Of a stretch of DNA of 37,249 bases, positions 25,541 to 33,977 are shown in pieces; the stretch's first letter is position 1; the number at the start of each line of letters is the position of its first letter. A program made the position numbers and the translations under genes. The notes under the pieces were generated by a model, which ran no database searches, was not told the origin of the DNA, and worked only from the letters and a program-made list of their open reading frames with translations. Source of the DNA: Lachnospiraceae bacterium (GTDB lineage: Bacteria; Bacillota; Clostridia; Lachnospirales; Lachnospiraceae); contig SVEM01000017.1 of NCBI GenBank assembly GCA_015057375.1, forward strand, positions 1-37,249. The letters run 5' to 3'.

Positions 25541-25897
25541 TTGAATTTGGGAATCTATCCTACTGAATACTCGTTTTGTTTTTTGGGTAGGGTGAAAAAA
25601 CAACGAGACGTCCCACTATATGAAGGAGCTAGCCGGTTTAGTCGGACAAAAAACCAGTTGGATGCCCTACTAATCGAAGGCTATAGTTGGTTTGTTAGGA
25701 CAAAAAACCAGTTGAACGCCCTACTAATCGAAGGCTATAGTTTGTTTATTAGGACAAAAAACCAGTTGGACGCCCTATTAATTGAAGGCTATAGTTGGTT
25801 TGTTAGGACAAGAAGACAAAAAAACACCCTACTATACGAAGCTTACAGTCAATTTAGTAGGACATCTGCCCCTTATCCAACCAACAAAATCCCTTAG
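25541..25897 (+). CDS. Doubtful ORF of 18-residue repeats inside array B
   Basis: An open frame of 118 codons from a TTG start with no good ribosome binding site (only GGCAAGAGA upstream). It consists of about five copies of an 18-residue unit, RTKNQLDALLIEGYSWFV, because the DNA period is exactly 54 nt. Between copies some changes are silent (CTA/TTA, ATC/ATT) and some conservative (V/I). Only one of six frames is open through the unit. The related array A has 53 and 63 nt steps and no open frame, which argues that the DNA or RNA hairpins, not the peptide, are conserved. I list it as a possible gene only. Confidence 0.22.
   Translation: MNLGIYPTEYSFCFLGRVKKQRDVPLYEGASRFSRTKNQLDALLIEGYSWFVRTKNQLNALLIEGYSLFIRTKNQLDALLIEGYSWFVRTRRQKNTLLYEAYSQFSRTSAPYPTNKIP
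25558..25862. repeat. Tandem hairpin array B, 54 nt period
   Basis: Six units with left arms (CCCTACTA type) at 25558, 25611, 25665, 25719, 25773 and 25827, and right arms (TAGTAGGA type) at 25585, 25639, 25693, 25747, 25801 and 25855. The arm offset is 27-28 nt; spacing is 53 and then exactly 54 four times. The inner copies are nearly identical, with linker ACAAAAAACCAGTTG and loop ATCGAAGGCTATAGTTGG, while the outer units are diverged, as in an array that grows from the middle. It lies between the sstT and glyS terminators at a convergent gene end. Stem core and spacing match array A, 14 kb away. It is not CRISPR, as there are no unique spacers. Confidence 0.85.
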
Positions 25898-25908
25898 CCT
25901 CGGAACCT

Positions 25909-25938
25909 AAAAAAGCTGCCGCTCTATAGCGACAGCTT
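25909..25938 (-). terminator. Terminator after glyS
   Basis: Arms 25913-25923 and 25928-25938 (AAGCTGCCGCT/AGCGACAGCTT) pair over 11 bp with one wobble. On the minus strand the stem runs into TTTTTT. It ends the M16C-era-recO-glyS transcript. Confidence 0.9.
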
Positions 25939-25963
25939 CTTCGTACAAATTATCACAATATTA

Positions 25964-27352
25964 TTAGAACGCCATCTTCTCTTCAAGATAAGCTACAAGG
26001 TCAGTAATCTTAATTCTTTCCTGTTCCATTGTATCACGGTCACGTACTGTAACGCATCCGTCTTCTTCTGAATCAAAGTCGTATGTTACGCAGAATGGTG
26101 TTCCTATCTCATCCTGTCTGCGGTAACGCTTTCCGATGTTTCCTCTGTCATCAAATTCGCAGTTCCATTTCTTTGAAAGCTCTGCGTATATTTTTGAAGC
26201 AGGCTCAGAAAGTTTCTTTGAAAGCGGAAGTATACCAACCTTAACAGGTGCAAGTGCAGGATGGAAATGAAGTACTGTACGTACATCTCCTTCTCCAATT
26301 TCCTCTTCATCATATGCACTGCAAAGGAATGCAAGTGTTACACGATCTGCACCAAGTGAAGGCTCAACAACATATGGAACATACTTTTCTTTCTTCTCAT
26401 CATCAAAGTAGCTCATATCTTCTTTAGATACATTCTGATGCTGTGTAAGGTCATAGTCTGTTCTGTCAGCTATACCCCAAAGCTCGCCCCAACCGAATGG
26501 GAATAAGAACTCGATATCTGTAGTAGCATTACTATAGAATGAAAGCTCTTCTGCATCATGGTCACGATAACGCATCTCGTCATCTTTAATACCAAGATTC
26601 TTAAGCCAGTCAATACAGAACTGTTTCCAGTATGCAAACCACTCAAGGTCTGTTCCAGGCTCACAGAAGAACTCAAGCTCCATCTGCTCAAACTCTCTTG
26701 TTCTGAATGTAAAGTTACCAGGTGTAATCTCATTTCTGAATGACTTACCAATCTGTCCGATACCAAATGGAATCTTTTTTCTTGATGTTCTCTGAACGTT
26801 CTTAAAGTTTACGAATATTCCCTGTGCTGTCTCAGGACGAAGATACACAATATTCTTAGCATCCTCAGTAACACCCTGGAACGTCTTAAACATAAGATTA
26901 AACTCTCTGATATCAGTGAAGTTATGCTTTCCACATGAAGGACAGTCAATATTATGCTCATCTATGTACTCTTTCATCTGCTCATGTGACCATGAATCAA
27001 CAGAACCTTCCGGAGTGATGCCATTTTCCTTCATATAGTTCTCAATAAGCTGATCTGCACGGAATCTTTCGTGACACTCTTTACAATCCATAAGAGGATC
27101 TGAAAATCCTCCGAGATGTCCTGAAGCAATCCATGTCTGTGGGTTCATAAGAATCGCACAGTCAACACCTACGTTGTATGGATTCTCACGGATGAACTTG
27201 CTCCACCATGCATTCTTAACATTATTCTTAAGCTCAACACCGAGATTACCGTAATCCCATGTGTTAGCAAGTCCGCCATATATCTCTGAACCAGGATATA
27301 TAAAACCTCTTGACTTTGACAGAGCTACTATTTTTTCCATTGTCTTTTCCAT
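25964..27352 (-). CDS. glyS: Glycyl-tRNA synthetase, homodimeric type
   Basis: A class II aminoacyl-tRNA synthetase charging tRNA-Gly, 462 residues, of the single-chain alpha2 type rather than alpha/beta. Signatures are [14 protein letters not shown] at the N-terminus, motif 2 [20 protein letters not shown], motif 3 [14 protein letters not shown], and a C-terminal anticodon-binding domain (about 360-460). Two CxxC pairs (MDCKECH and DCPSCGKH) could bind zinc in the insertion. The frame is open to 27421, but AAAGGA 9 nt before the ATG at 27352 and the [13 protein letters not shown] start decide the N-terminus. It is last in the era-yqzL-recO-glyS run. The 79 bp upstream have no room for a T-box. 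Confidence 0.95.
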   Translation of the reverse strand: MEKTMEKIVALSKSRGFIYPGSEIYGGLANTWDYGNLGVELKNNVKNAWWSKFIRENPYNVGVDCAILMNPQTWIASGHLGGFSDPLMDCKECHERFRADQLIENYMKENGITPEGSVDSWSHEQMKEYIDEHNIDCPSCGKHNFTDIREFNLMFKTFQGVTEDAKNIVYLRPETAQGIFVNFKNVQRTSRKKIPFGIGQIGKSFRNEITPGNFTFRTREFEQMELEFFCEPGTDLEWFAYWKQFCIDWLKNLGIKDDEMRYRDHDAEELSFYSNATTDIEFLFPFGWGELWGIADRTDYDLTQHQNVSKEDMSYFDDEKKEKYVPYVVEPSLGADRVTLAFLCSAYDEEEIGEGDVRTVLHFHPALAPVKVGILPLSKKLSEPASKIYAELSKKWNCEFDDRGNIGKRYRRQDEIGTPFCVTYDFDSEEDGCVTVRDRDTMEQERIKITDLVAYLEEKMAF

Positions 27353-27431
27353 TTTTCTGATTCCTTTCTGAATTTCGACACTTTTGGTGTATATTGTACT
27401 ATTCATATATATTTTTTTCAAGTTCTATTTG

Positions 27432-28193
27432 TTATTCATTTTGATCCATTGTAAGAAACCATAATGAATTGAACTTGTAATTTCGGTTTGCCTTTATGTA
27501 TTCATCTGTTATTCTGCGTATTTCCGCAAGAACTTCCTCACTTACCCTGAAGGTATAAAGTGTCTTAAGCGGAGATGACAAAATAAATCTGAGCGTATAT
27601 ACTGTTGCATTTCTAAGCTGAATTGCCGTGCTGTCACCTCTTTCACCATTCAGACAGTCCTGACATAAAATACCATGTCGTTTTACCGAAAAATAATACG
27701 GCTCATTTTCACAGTTTTTCCCACATCCCCTGCAGGTATATACATCCGGAACTTCTCCGTTTATAAGAAGCATTCTCCACTCATATATGTATCTTATAAG
27801 CTCATTTTCAATCGTATCCTTTTCAAGCGCACGAAATGACTGGTAGAGCAAAAGAAGTACATCCTCCGCATCAAGATTCTCCCTCGTGTAGTAAGCGGCA
27901 AGCTCACACATGTATGATGCGTAATAATATTTGTCCAGGCTTTTTCTTGCAAAATCAAAATACTTAGATATCTCAGCTCCCGTAACCGTATAAGAATCTT
28001 TTCCTGGATAAACGTAAAACTCACCAAAGGTAAAAGGCTGGGTAGCAGAAACCAAAGGATTTTTTGGTTTAACTGCTCCTCTTGCAAATGCAGATATTCT
28101 GCCTCTTTCCCTGGTGAGTAACACTATTCTTCTGTCAGTTTCTCCAATATTCTGTGATGATATTACCATCCCAACAAATGACTGTGGTGTCAT
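27432..28193 (-). CDS. recO: DNA repair protein RecO
   Basis: Helps load RecA on SSB-coated single-strand DNA with RecR, and anneals strands. It has 253 residues, typical. The N-terminal OB fold includes GMVISSQNIGETDRRIVLLTRERGRISAFARGA; a helical part follows; and a four-Cys zinc site is seen in TCRGCGKNCEN and ILCQDC (about 149-180). The start is 18 bp after the yqzL-like stop, with AGAGGGG upstream. Its place between era and glyS matches many Firmicutes. Confidence 0.95.
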   Translation of the reverse strand: MTPQSFVGMVISSQNIGETDRRIVLLTRERGRISAFARGAVKPKNPLVSATQPFTFGEFYVYPGKDSYTVTGAEISKYFDFARKSLDKYYYASYMCELAAYYTRENLDAEDVLLLLYQSFRALEKDTIENELIRYIYEWRMLLINGEVPDVYTCRGCGKNCENEPYYFSVKRHGILCQDCLNGERGDSTAIQLRNATVYTLRFILSSPLKTLYTFRVSEEVLAEIRRITDEYIKANRNYKFNSLWFLTMDQNE

Positions 28194-28211
28194 ATATGAA
28201 GAACCCCTCTT

Positions 28212-28388
28212 TTAATATATTCTATATCTCTCATCGTAACCCGGAAGAATAACATTTTGCTGCTCCGGAATCGGATCTCCGATTACAAGATTATCTGTAT
28301 CCTCTTCAAGTGTGCAGGCGTATTCAAGATAATCACTGATTCTTCCTGTAGATTCAAACCTTTTCCAAAATGCATCTTTTTTCATCAT
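28212..28388 (-). CDS. yqzL: Small YqzL-like protein
   Basis: A 58-residue protein of unknown function between era and recO, the same place as yqzL in Bacillus. The N-terminal part KKDAFWKRFESTGRISDYLEY matches the pattern FxWKxFxxTGxIxxYLxx of YqzL, and the acidic C-terminal half (LEEDTDNLVIGDPIPE) is variable. Two ATGs are adjacent (28388 and 28385); GGGAG is 5 nt before the first and 8 nt before the second, so either may be used. A 7 bp inverted repeat (28397-28403 and 28429-28435) has one arm touching the ribosome binding site. Family assignment is by motif and position. Confidence 0.8.
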   Translation of the reverse strand: MMKKDAFWKRFESTGRISDYLEYACTLEEDTDNLVIGDPIPEQQNVILPGYDERYRIY

Positions 28389-28459
28389 ACTGTCTCCCTA
28401 TTATATGATAGGCATTTTCTGCCCTCAATAATAGGTTTTCCGTATGTATGATTTCATAT

Positions 28460-29371
28460 TCAACAATTGTCAGATTTGTTATAACCAAAATTATTTAAAA
28501 GGAAATCACTGTCACGCCAGTCTTTTTTTACTTTAACCCACAATTTCAGATTAACTTTAATACCAAGCATGGCTTCTATATCCTTGCGGGCTTCGGTTCC
28601 GATTTTCTTTAACATGACGCCCTGTTTTCCGATTATTATACCTTTGTGCGAATTACGTTCACAAATAATCGTCGCATCAATATCGATAATATTTCTGCCT
28701 TTTCTCTCCTTCATTATGTCAATGGCCACAGCTATTCCGTGAGGTATCTCATCATCAAGATTCCTAAGTGCCTTTTCACGGATTATCTCGGCTGTTATCT
28801 GTCTCTCAGGCTGGTCGGTGATAGTATCTTCATCATAGTACATAGGACCTTCACTGAGATATTTCATAATTTCCGGAACAAGTGATTCCGTATTCTCACC
28901 CTTAAGTGCAGAAAGAGGTACTATCGCAGCAAACTCATGTATGTCTTTGTATGCATCGATAAATGTAAGTATCTCTTCCTTCTTCACCTTATCAATCTTG
29001 TTAATTACAAGGATAACCGGTGTAGTAACTTTACCTAGCACCTCTGCAATATGTCTTTCTCCGGCACCTATAAAATCAGACGCCTCAACAAGCCAGAGTA
29101 TAACATCAACATCCCTTAATGTATTCTCAGCAACATTTACCATGTATTCGCCAAGCTTATTTTTCGCTTTATGTATTCCGGGCGTATCAATGAAAATGAT
29201 CTGCCCTTCCTCGCCGGTATATACTGTCTGGATTCTGTTTCTTGTTGTCTGCGGCTTACTTGATGTTATCGCAATTTTCTGTCCGATAAGTCTGTTCATA
29301 AGTGTTGACTTACCAACGTTTGGTCTTCCGATAAGTGCCACAAAACCTGATTTAAAATTTGGATTCATCAT
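28460..29371 (-). CDS. era: GTPase Era
   Basis: An essential GTPase that binds 16S rRNA near its 3' end and helps 30S assembly. It has 303 residues. G1 GRPNVGKS (about 16-23), the G2 region around SSKPQTTRNRI, G3 DTPG, and G4 NKID are all present. The C-terminal KH domain has HKGIIIGKQGVMLKKIG. AAAGG precedes the double ATG. It starts 35 bp after the M16C peptidase stop, probably on the same transcript, and is followed by yqzL-like, recO and glyS. Confidence 0.97.
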   Translation of the reverse strand: MMNPNFKSGFVALIGRPNVGKSTLMNRLIGQKIAITSSKPQTTRNRIQTVYTGEEGQIIFIDTPGIHKAKNKLGEYMVNVAENTLRDVDVILWLVEASDFIGAGERHIAEVLGKVTTPVILVINKIDKVKKEEILTFIDAYKDIHEFAAIVPLSALKGENTESLVPEIMKYLSEGPMYYDEDTITDQPERQITAEIIREKALRNLDDEIPHGIAVAIDIMKERKGRNIIDIDATIICERNSHKGIIIGKQGVMLKKIGTEARKDIEAMLGIKVNLKLWVKVKKDWRDSDFLLNNFGYNKSDNC

Positions 29372-29406
29372 AATTTTTACCTTTCTGTATCGTATATAAT
29401 TCTATA

Positions 29407-32322
29407 TCACAACAGTTCCTTTACATTTTCAAACATGTCACTGCAGCTTTCAATCTTATCCGCTCCACCAACAACACAAATACATTCATCATCAAGGATT
29501 GCACGCACATATTCTGCAAGCTCGCGTACCTTCGCCGCATCGGTTGCAAGAATCTCATCACGCTCTTTCTGTCTTTTTTCATCCGAAAAGCCCGAAAGAT
29601 ATCTCGTATATGCGGTTCTGCCTTTTATACGCGGTGTCGCAGGTGCATCTACTCCACTCATTGTTCCGATTATATACTTTGTCATTTCACGCTCGTTTGC
29701 GTCAAAGCTTTCCAGATAATCCGGAATAGAATCATAAACAGCATTGGTTTCTCGCAAGTTTGGATCCCTGTATGAAACAAAGTATGAATTTCCGCTTCTC
29801 GCAAATCCGCACATTGCACCGTAAGCTCCGCCCTGCAGTCTTATCTTAAGCCACAGATAATCATAGCTGAGTATCGTTTTTAATACATGAAGACTTCCTG
29901 TATATGGTTTTTTAGAAATGAAGTTTCCTCCTCTTGCCACATACTGAACCTTTCCTGATGTCTTAAATCCTTCGTTAAGTTTTTTTGCAACCTTTTCAAA
30001 TGCTTCGGCTGTATCTTCACTCTTTGGAAGTTCAACGTGTTTTACCGGAATACTATTTTCAAATGATAAGTATTCTTTTTCAAATACCTGATATCCCTCT
30101 TCATCAGCTGTAATATTTATAAGAAGTTTTTCTTTATCAAATATACATCCGACCAGTTTTTCAAGTATGTCAATAAGGTTGTCAGCACATTCATCAAAGT
30201 CATTATATAGCTTATCGAGGAATCTGTAAAAGCCTACCTGACCAATTAGCCCCTGGTAATATGCAGTCTCAGAAATGTAGGAAAGTGCTCGTTCTACAGT
30301 TGTAAGATTACCTGTTGCCTCAATAGATGCCCTTGCCTCTGCACGAGCCTCCTGTATTATTTCTTTAAGTCTCTTTTTGTCGTTTATCACTGAACCTATA
30401 AGCACCTCATGAACAAGCTTAAATGCTTCTGAAAGCTCGTCATATAATGCTGAAAAACACACTTCGCATGTCAGCGCATAATCATCTTTACTCTTTGCCG
30501 TTACAGCCTGATTAATCTGAAGACCTCCGGTATGAAGGTTAATCGCATTTGACAAACCAAGATAATCATAATTTTTTGTATCAACATATGTGAGTATATA
30601 TGTTAAAAGGTTAATATACTGTATATATTCTTTGTACTCTTTCACATCATAAGACATGATGGTGTATGCAATTCCGTTTGTTCTTATATCATGATAAAGT
30701 ACCGGTGTGGTACCACATGTCTTTTCACATGTAGGAATTGTGCTTATCTCTCTTTTTATATCATCTACTGAAAGCATAGGTATGGTTTCAAGTGCTTCAG
30801 GTGTGTCAGACATCTCCTGATAAGCATGAAGATGCTCTGTCATCTTTACAATATCTTTTATCTCATTTCCTGATAACGCCTTCTTGTAATCCTCAAGTTT
30901 CTTTTCAAGTTCTGCATCAATCTTTCTGCTAAGCCCCACCTCAGGAAGCACACTTACAATTGCCTTGTGAGGATTATCAAGAATATAGTCCTTAATGAGT
31001 TTCTCATAATAATCTGTATCAATAAGCTCTTTTAACTTCTTATATACATCATTTAACATAACCTGAGAGAACGGCTCATTTTCATCGTAAAGCCAGCTCT
31101 GCATACATGCAAGTCCATACATAAGTCCCTTAGGATATCTTCCGTAATCAGCCTCGCGGTAACGGAATTCATATCCTGCAATGGCAGCTCTAAGCGAATC
31201 CTTGTCAATACCTTCTTTCACAATCCTCTCAAGCTCAGAAGTAATTGCGTCAACAAATTCCTTAGTTCTACTGCTGTCGGCTTCTTTCAGCACAATACTA
31301 AATACAGGCTGATATATCTCACCGTCATATGAGCAGCTTATGTCCTCGCCGATACCAAGATCCATTATTTTTTTCTTAAGCGGTGCACCCGGAACCTGAA
31401 CAAGCGCATATGAAAGCACCTGGAATGCAACCTGGAACATAAGGTTAAGTGATGTGTCAACCACGCAGTTATAACTGAGATATGACTTTTCTGCATCACT
31501 CTGCGCAGAATAATTTTCTGTTACATACGCAGTCTCTGAAAATGGCTTCTGGTATGCTATCTCTGAATCAACTTCTATCGCATCAAACTTGCTCAAATAT
31601 TCTTTATCGAGGAAACTAAGTCTGTCTTCTACATCCATATTTCCATAGAGATAAATATAGCTGTTTGACGGATGATAATATTTTCTATGAAAATCAAGAA
31701 ATCCTTCATAGGTAAGGTTCGGAATCTCTGAAGGCTCTCCGCCTGATTCATTGCTGTATGCATTATCAGGGAACAATGCCTTTTCAACAAGTCTTGCAAG
31801 AAGCTGGTCCGCCGAAGAAAATACTCCGCGCATCTCATTATATACAACACCGTTAATGGTCAGAGGAGCCTCCTCATTTTCCATCTCATAGTGCCATCCT
31901 TCCTGTAAAAATATCTCTTTCTTGTCATAAATATTCGGGAAAAATACGGCATCAAGATATACGCCCATAAGGTTTGCAAAGTCCGCATCATTGCAGCTTG
32001 CAACCGGATATACCGTCTTGTCCGAATATGTCATTGCATTAAGAAATGTATTGAGCGAGCCTTTTACAAGCTCTACAAAAGGATCCTTTACCGGATATTT
32101 TTCCGAACCACAAAGAACGGAATGCTCAATAATATGTGCAACTCCGGTAGAATCAGCCGGCGGTGTTCTGAAGCCAACTGAAAAAACTTTATTTTCGTCA
32201 TCATTTGCAATAATCGATATTCTCGCACCGCTTTTTTTATGTCTTAACAGATATCCCATACTTCCGATATCCGATAAATTATTTTCGAAAATTAACTCAT
32301 ATGAACCTGGAAAATTAATCAT
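29407..32322 (-). CDS. M16C (PreP/insulinase-like) zinc metallopeptidase
   Basis: A 971-residue peptidase of the M16C subfamily. These are clam-shaped zinc enzymes that degrade short unfolded peptides. The inverted zinc motif HIIEH is at 63-67, and the third ligand Glu163 in VVYNEMRG lies 96 residues beyond His67, the same spacing as in PreP. The remaining length carries the inactive second M16 half, including ARGGNFISKKPYTGSL and KIRLQGGAYGAMCGF near 810-850, which should bind substrate ends. There is no signal peptide, so it is presumably cytoplasmic. GGAG precedes the ATG. It heads the era-yqzL-recO-glyS run and faces csp across a divergent promoter region. Confidence 0.93.
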   Translation of the reverse strand: MINFPGSYELIFENNLSDIGSMGYLLRHKKSGARISIIANDDENKVFSVGFRTPPADSTGVAHIIEHSVLCGSEKYPVKDPFVELVKGSLNTFLNAMTYSDKTVYPVASCNDADFANLMGVYLDAVFFPNIYDKKEIFLQEGWHYEMENEEAPLTINGVVYNEMRGVFSSADQLLARLVEKALFPDNAYSNESGGEPSEIPNLTYEGFLDFHRKYYHPSNSYIYLYGNMDVEDRLSFLDKEYLSKFDAIEVDSEIAYQKPFSETAYVTENYSAQSDAEKSYLSYNCVVDTSLNLMFQVAFQVLSYALVQVPGAPLKKKIMDLGIGEDISCSYDGEIYQPVFSIVLKEADSSRTKEFVDAITSELERIVKEGIDKDSLRAAIAGYEFRYREADYGRYPKGLMYGLACMQSWLYDENEPFSQVMLNDVYKKLKELIDTDYYEKLIKDYILDNPHKAIVSVLPEVGLSRKIDAELEKKLEDYKKALSGNEIKDIVKMTEHLHAYQEMSDTPEALETIPMLSVDDIKREISTIPTCEKTCGTTPVLYHDIRTNGIAYTIMSYDVKEYKEYIQYINLLTYILTYVDTKNYDYLGLSNAINLHTGGLQINQAVTAKSKDDYALTCEVCFSALYDELSEAFKLVHEVLIGSVINDKKRLKEIIQEARAEARASIEATGNLTTVERALSYISETAYYQGLIGQVGFYRFLDKLYNDFDECADNLIDILEKLVGCIFDKEKLLINITADEEGYQVFEKEYLSFENSIPVKHVELPKSEDTAEAFEKVAKKLNEGFKTSGKVQYVARGGNFISKKPYTGSLHVLKTILSYDYLWLKIRLQGGAYGAMCGFARSGNSYFVSYRDPNLRETNAVYDSIPDYLESFDANEREMTKYIIGTMSGVDAPATPRIKGRTAYTRYLSGFSDEKRQKERDEILATDAAKVRELAEYVRAILDDECICVVGGADKIESCSDMFENVKELL

Positions 32323-32372
32323 GCTTCTCTCCGTTTCTTTTTTTTAAATATACATGGTAATACTCTTCATTT

Positions 32373-32401
32373 ATAGTATAGCCATTTCAAGAAAAAAACA
32401 A
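32373..32401 (-). promoter_or_regulatory. Promoter of the M16C-era-recO-glyS run
   Basis: On the minus strand TTGTTT (32401-32396) and TACTAT (32378-32373) have a 17 bp spacer. The csp promoter -35 begins 21 bp away in the opposite direction. Confidence 0.5.
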
Positions 32402-32421
32402 GTATGGAATGAAATATAAGT

Positions 32422-32450
32422 TTGACAAAATTGCATTTATATGGTAGAGT
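32422..32450 (+). promoter_or_regulatory. Promoter of csp
   Basis: A perfect TTGACA (32422-32427) and TAGAGT (32445-32450) have a 17 bp spacer. The leader would be only about 45 nt, much shorter than the thermosensing leader of E. coli cspA. Confidence 0.7.
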
Positions 32451-32500
32451 TTACGTGTTAAGTTACATTTATTTTATAAGTATTTTAGGAGGCAATATCA

Positions 32501-32698
32501 ATGAACGGAACAGTAAAATGGTTTAATGCGAAAAAAGGTTTCGGTTTCATCTCAGATGAGGAAGGAAATGATGTATTCGTACACTTCTCAGCATTACAGA
32601 TGGACGGCTTCAAAGTATTAGACGAAGGCGACAAGGTTGAATTCGAAGTTATCAACGGAGAAAAAGGACCTCAGGCTGCTAATGTAGTAAAGTTATAA
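32501..32698 (+). CDS. Cold-shock protein (CSD family)
   Basis: A 65-residue single-strand RNA/DNA-binding OB-fold protein that melts RNA structure and affects transcription and translation. RNP1 is KKGFGFIS (about 11-18) and RNP2 is DVFVHFSAL (about 24-32). The C-terminus [10 protein letters not shown] is standard. AGGAGG lies 7 nt before the ATG. It is monocistronic with its own promoter and terminator. The short leader suggests constitutive expression. Symbols such as cspA, B, C or D cannot be told apart by sequence. Confidence 0.96.
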   Translation: MNGTVKWFNAKKGFGFISDEEGNDVFVHFSALQMDGFKVLDEGDKVEFEVINGEKGPQAANVVKL

Positions 32699-32785
32699 TC
32701 CTCGCATGAATCATTTTAATTTTTTTGTATAGATTATACTAGACAATAAAAGTTAAATTATTAATGTAAAAAGTGGTTGTAACAC

Positions 32786-32821
32786 AAGGACCGAAAAGCA
32801 TGTGCTCTTCGGTCCTTTTTT
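32786..32821 (+). terminator. Terminator of csp
   Basis: Stem AAGGACCGAA (32786-32795) / TTCGGTCCTT (32808-32817) followed by TTTTT. It is about 90 nt past the csp stop. Confidence 0.9.
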
Positions 32822-32888
32822 GTTGTTAATTATCATCCCTGTAAAGGCTTAGGTAATGTATATGTCCTGTCATCTCGTTTAAAATCGG

Positions 32889-33120
32889 CTGTCTACCCAT
32901 AGCTTTAAAAAATGCTTGGGTGGACAGACTTTTTATCTTATGTTCCAGCGGTTTTCTTCCCATGAGCAATCTTATTACTCTCTATGGTTAGAATAATCTT
33001 CAATTATCACCATTCTTTTCTTACCATAAGCCATTATTTGCTTTATATGGGAAGAAAATTATTCATGCTTGTGAGAATTGTTCTGCCCATGATGGCATTA
33101 AAGCCTTTTTATGGGAAGAT
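32889..33120. repeat. Tandem hairpin array C (CCCAT/ATGGG stems), 63-64 nt period
   Basis: Four hairpins. Left arms (TTCTTCCCAT type) are at 32891, 32954, 33018 and 33081: spacings 63, 64, 63. Right arms of the last three (ATGGGAAGAA type) are at 32984, 33047 and 33111, 29-30 nt after their left arms. The first unit has an 11 bp stem, 32889-32899 with 32917-32927. Loops and linkers differ. An imperfect fifth hairpin may sit at 33118-33145. It lies between the csp terminator and the convergent CPBP protease gene, which has no other visible terminator. The layout echoes arrays A and B, but the stem sequence is different. A 60-codon open frame here lacks support as a gene. Confidence 0.72.
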
Positions 33121-33151
33121 GCCATCCAACAATATAGGATGCCCTCCCCTA

Positions 33152-33964
33152 TTACTCAAGGTTTAAGACATCCTCTTTTTCCACTCTTTCTTTCGCAATC
33201 CACATCACACATATTATCAATCCGACAACCGCTACCGTCACATAAGCAACAACAGGATTTGTAAATGCATTTATAAATGTTGCAAATATAGGAACAATAC
33301 TTAGCCCCGTCAGGTTAATCACCAAATGCATCAGTATTGAATCCCCGATACGGTTTCTTTTAAGTTTCACATATCCGAGCATCATACCAAACAAAAATGC
33401 ATATATGCCCTGAATTAAATTCCCGTGAAATATTCCAAACATCATTGCCGCAAGTATATTTGCCGTGCTGTCTTTGAAACCGAACCGAAATCCATTCATT
33501 ACAACTCCGCGGAATATAAGTTCTTCACATACCGGTGCAAGTATTATTGAATATAAAATGATAAGCGGTGTCGTTCCGGATCCTGAAATCCCGTCCATCA
33601 TTTCTGCATATGCCTTAAACAGTTCTGTCTCACTTGCCACAAGGTATATGAGATTAAGAACGCCGTATCCAAATGCCTGAATTCCGAATCCCACAATGAC
33701 AATTGTTAAGGCACTCATTCTCTTGCCCGAATATTCCCGCACCTCGAAATGCCCGTTCAGATTGTTCTGCATGAATCTGTACATCAGACCAAATATGATT
33801 ATGGATATGCCGGAATATGCTACATAAAACAATCCTTTTTTCATCGGACTGTTTTCTATATCGCCGAACGCAAACAGAAGTCCGGTCTGAATGGCTATAA
33901 CAAGTATAAGCGCACTTACGGCTATAATACATGCATATATTTTATTAATAAGCCCCTCTTTCAT
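33152..33964 (-). CDS. CPBP-family intramembrane glutamic protease
   Basis: A 270-residue membrane protein of the CAAX protease/bacteriocin-processing (Abi) family. About seven or eight membrane segments are visible. The catalytic motifs are intact: EELIFRG (Glu147, Glu148, Arg152), FGIFH (His180) and HLVIN (His213, Asn217). Members process prenylated proteins, bacteriocins or regulators; no substrate is indicated here, and there is no bacteriocin gene beside it. AAAGGAG lies 5 nt before the ATG. It follows the M32 carboxypeptidase by 13 bp and is probably cotranscribed. The C-terminus ends at hairpin array C. Confidence 0.9.
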   Translation of the reverse strand: MKEGLINKIYACIIAVSALILVIAIQTGLLFAFGDIENSPMKKGLFYVAYSGISIIIFGLMYRFMQNNLNGHFEVREYSGKRMSALTIVIVGFGIQAFGYGVLNLIYLVASETELFKAYAEMMDGISGSGTTPLIILYSIILAPVCEELIFRGVVMNGFRFGFKDSTANILAAMMFGIFHGNLIQGIYAFLFGMMLGYVKLKRNRIGDSILMHLVINLTGLSIVPIFATFINAFTNPVVAYVTVAVVGLIICVMWIAKERVEKEDVLNLE

Positions 33965-33977
33965 ACTGCTCCTTTAA

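Noticed and set aside
25558-25862. CRISPR array
   Set aside because: The whole 54 nt unit is repeated, so there are no unique spacers, and no cas gene is near.
25455-25963. Mobile element at the array B locus
   Set aside because: No transposase, terminal inverted repeats or target duplication were seen; two ordinary terminators flank the array.
27353-27431. T-box leader for glyS
   Set aside because: Only 79 bp separate recO from glyS and no T-box core or terminator is present.
32984-33166. 60-codon ORF in array C
   Set aside because: It has no ribosome binding site, runs through the hairpin units, and the 63/64 nt steps change its frame between units.
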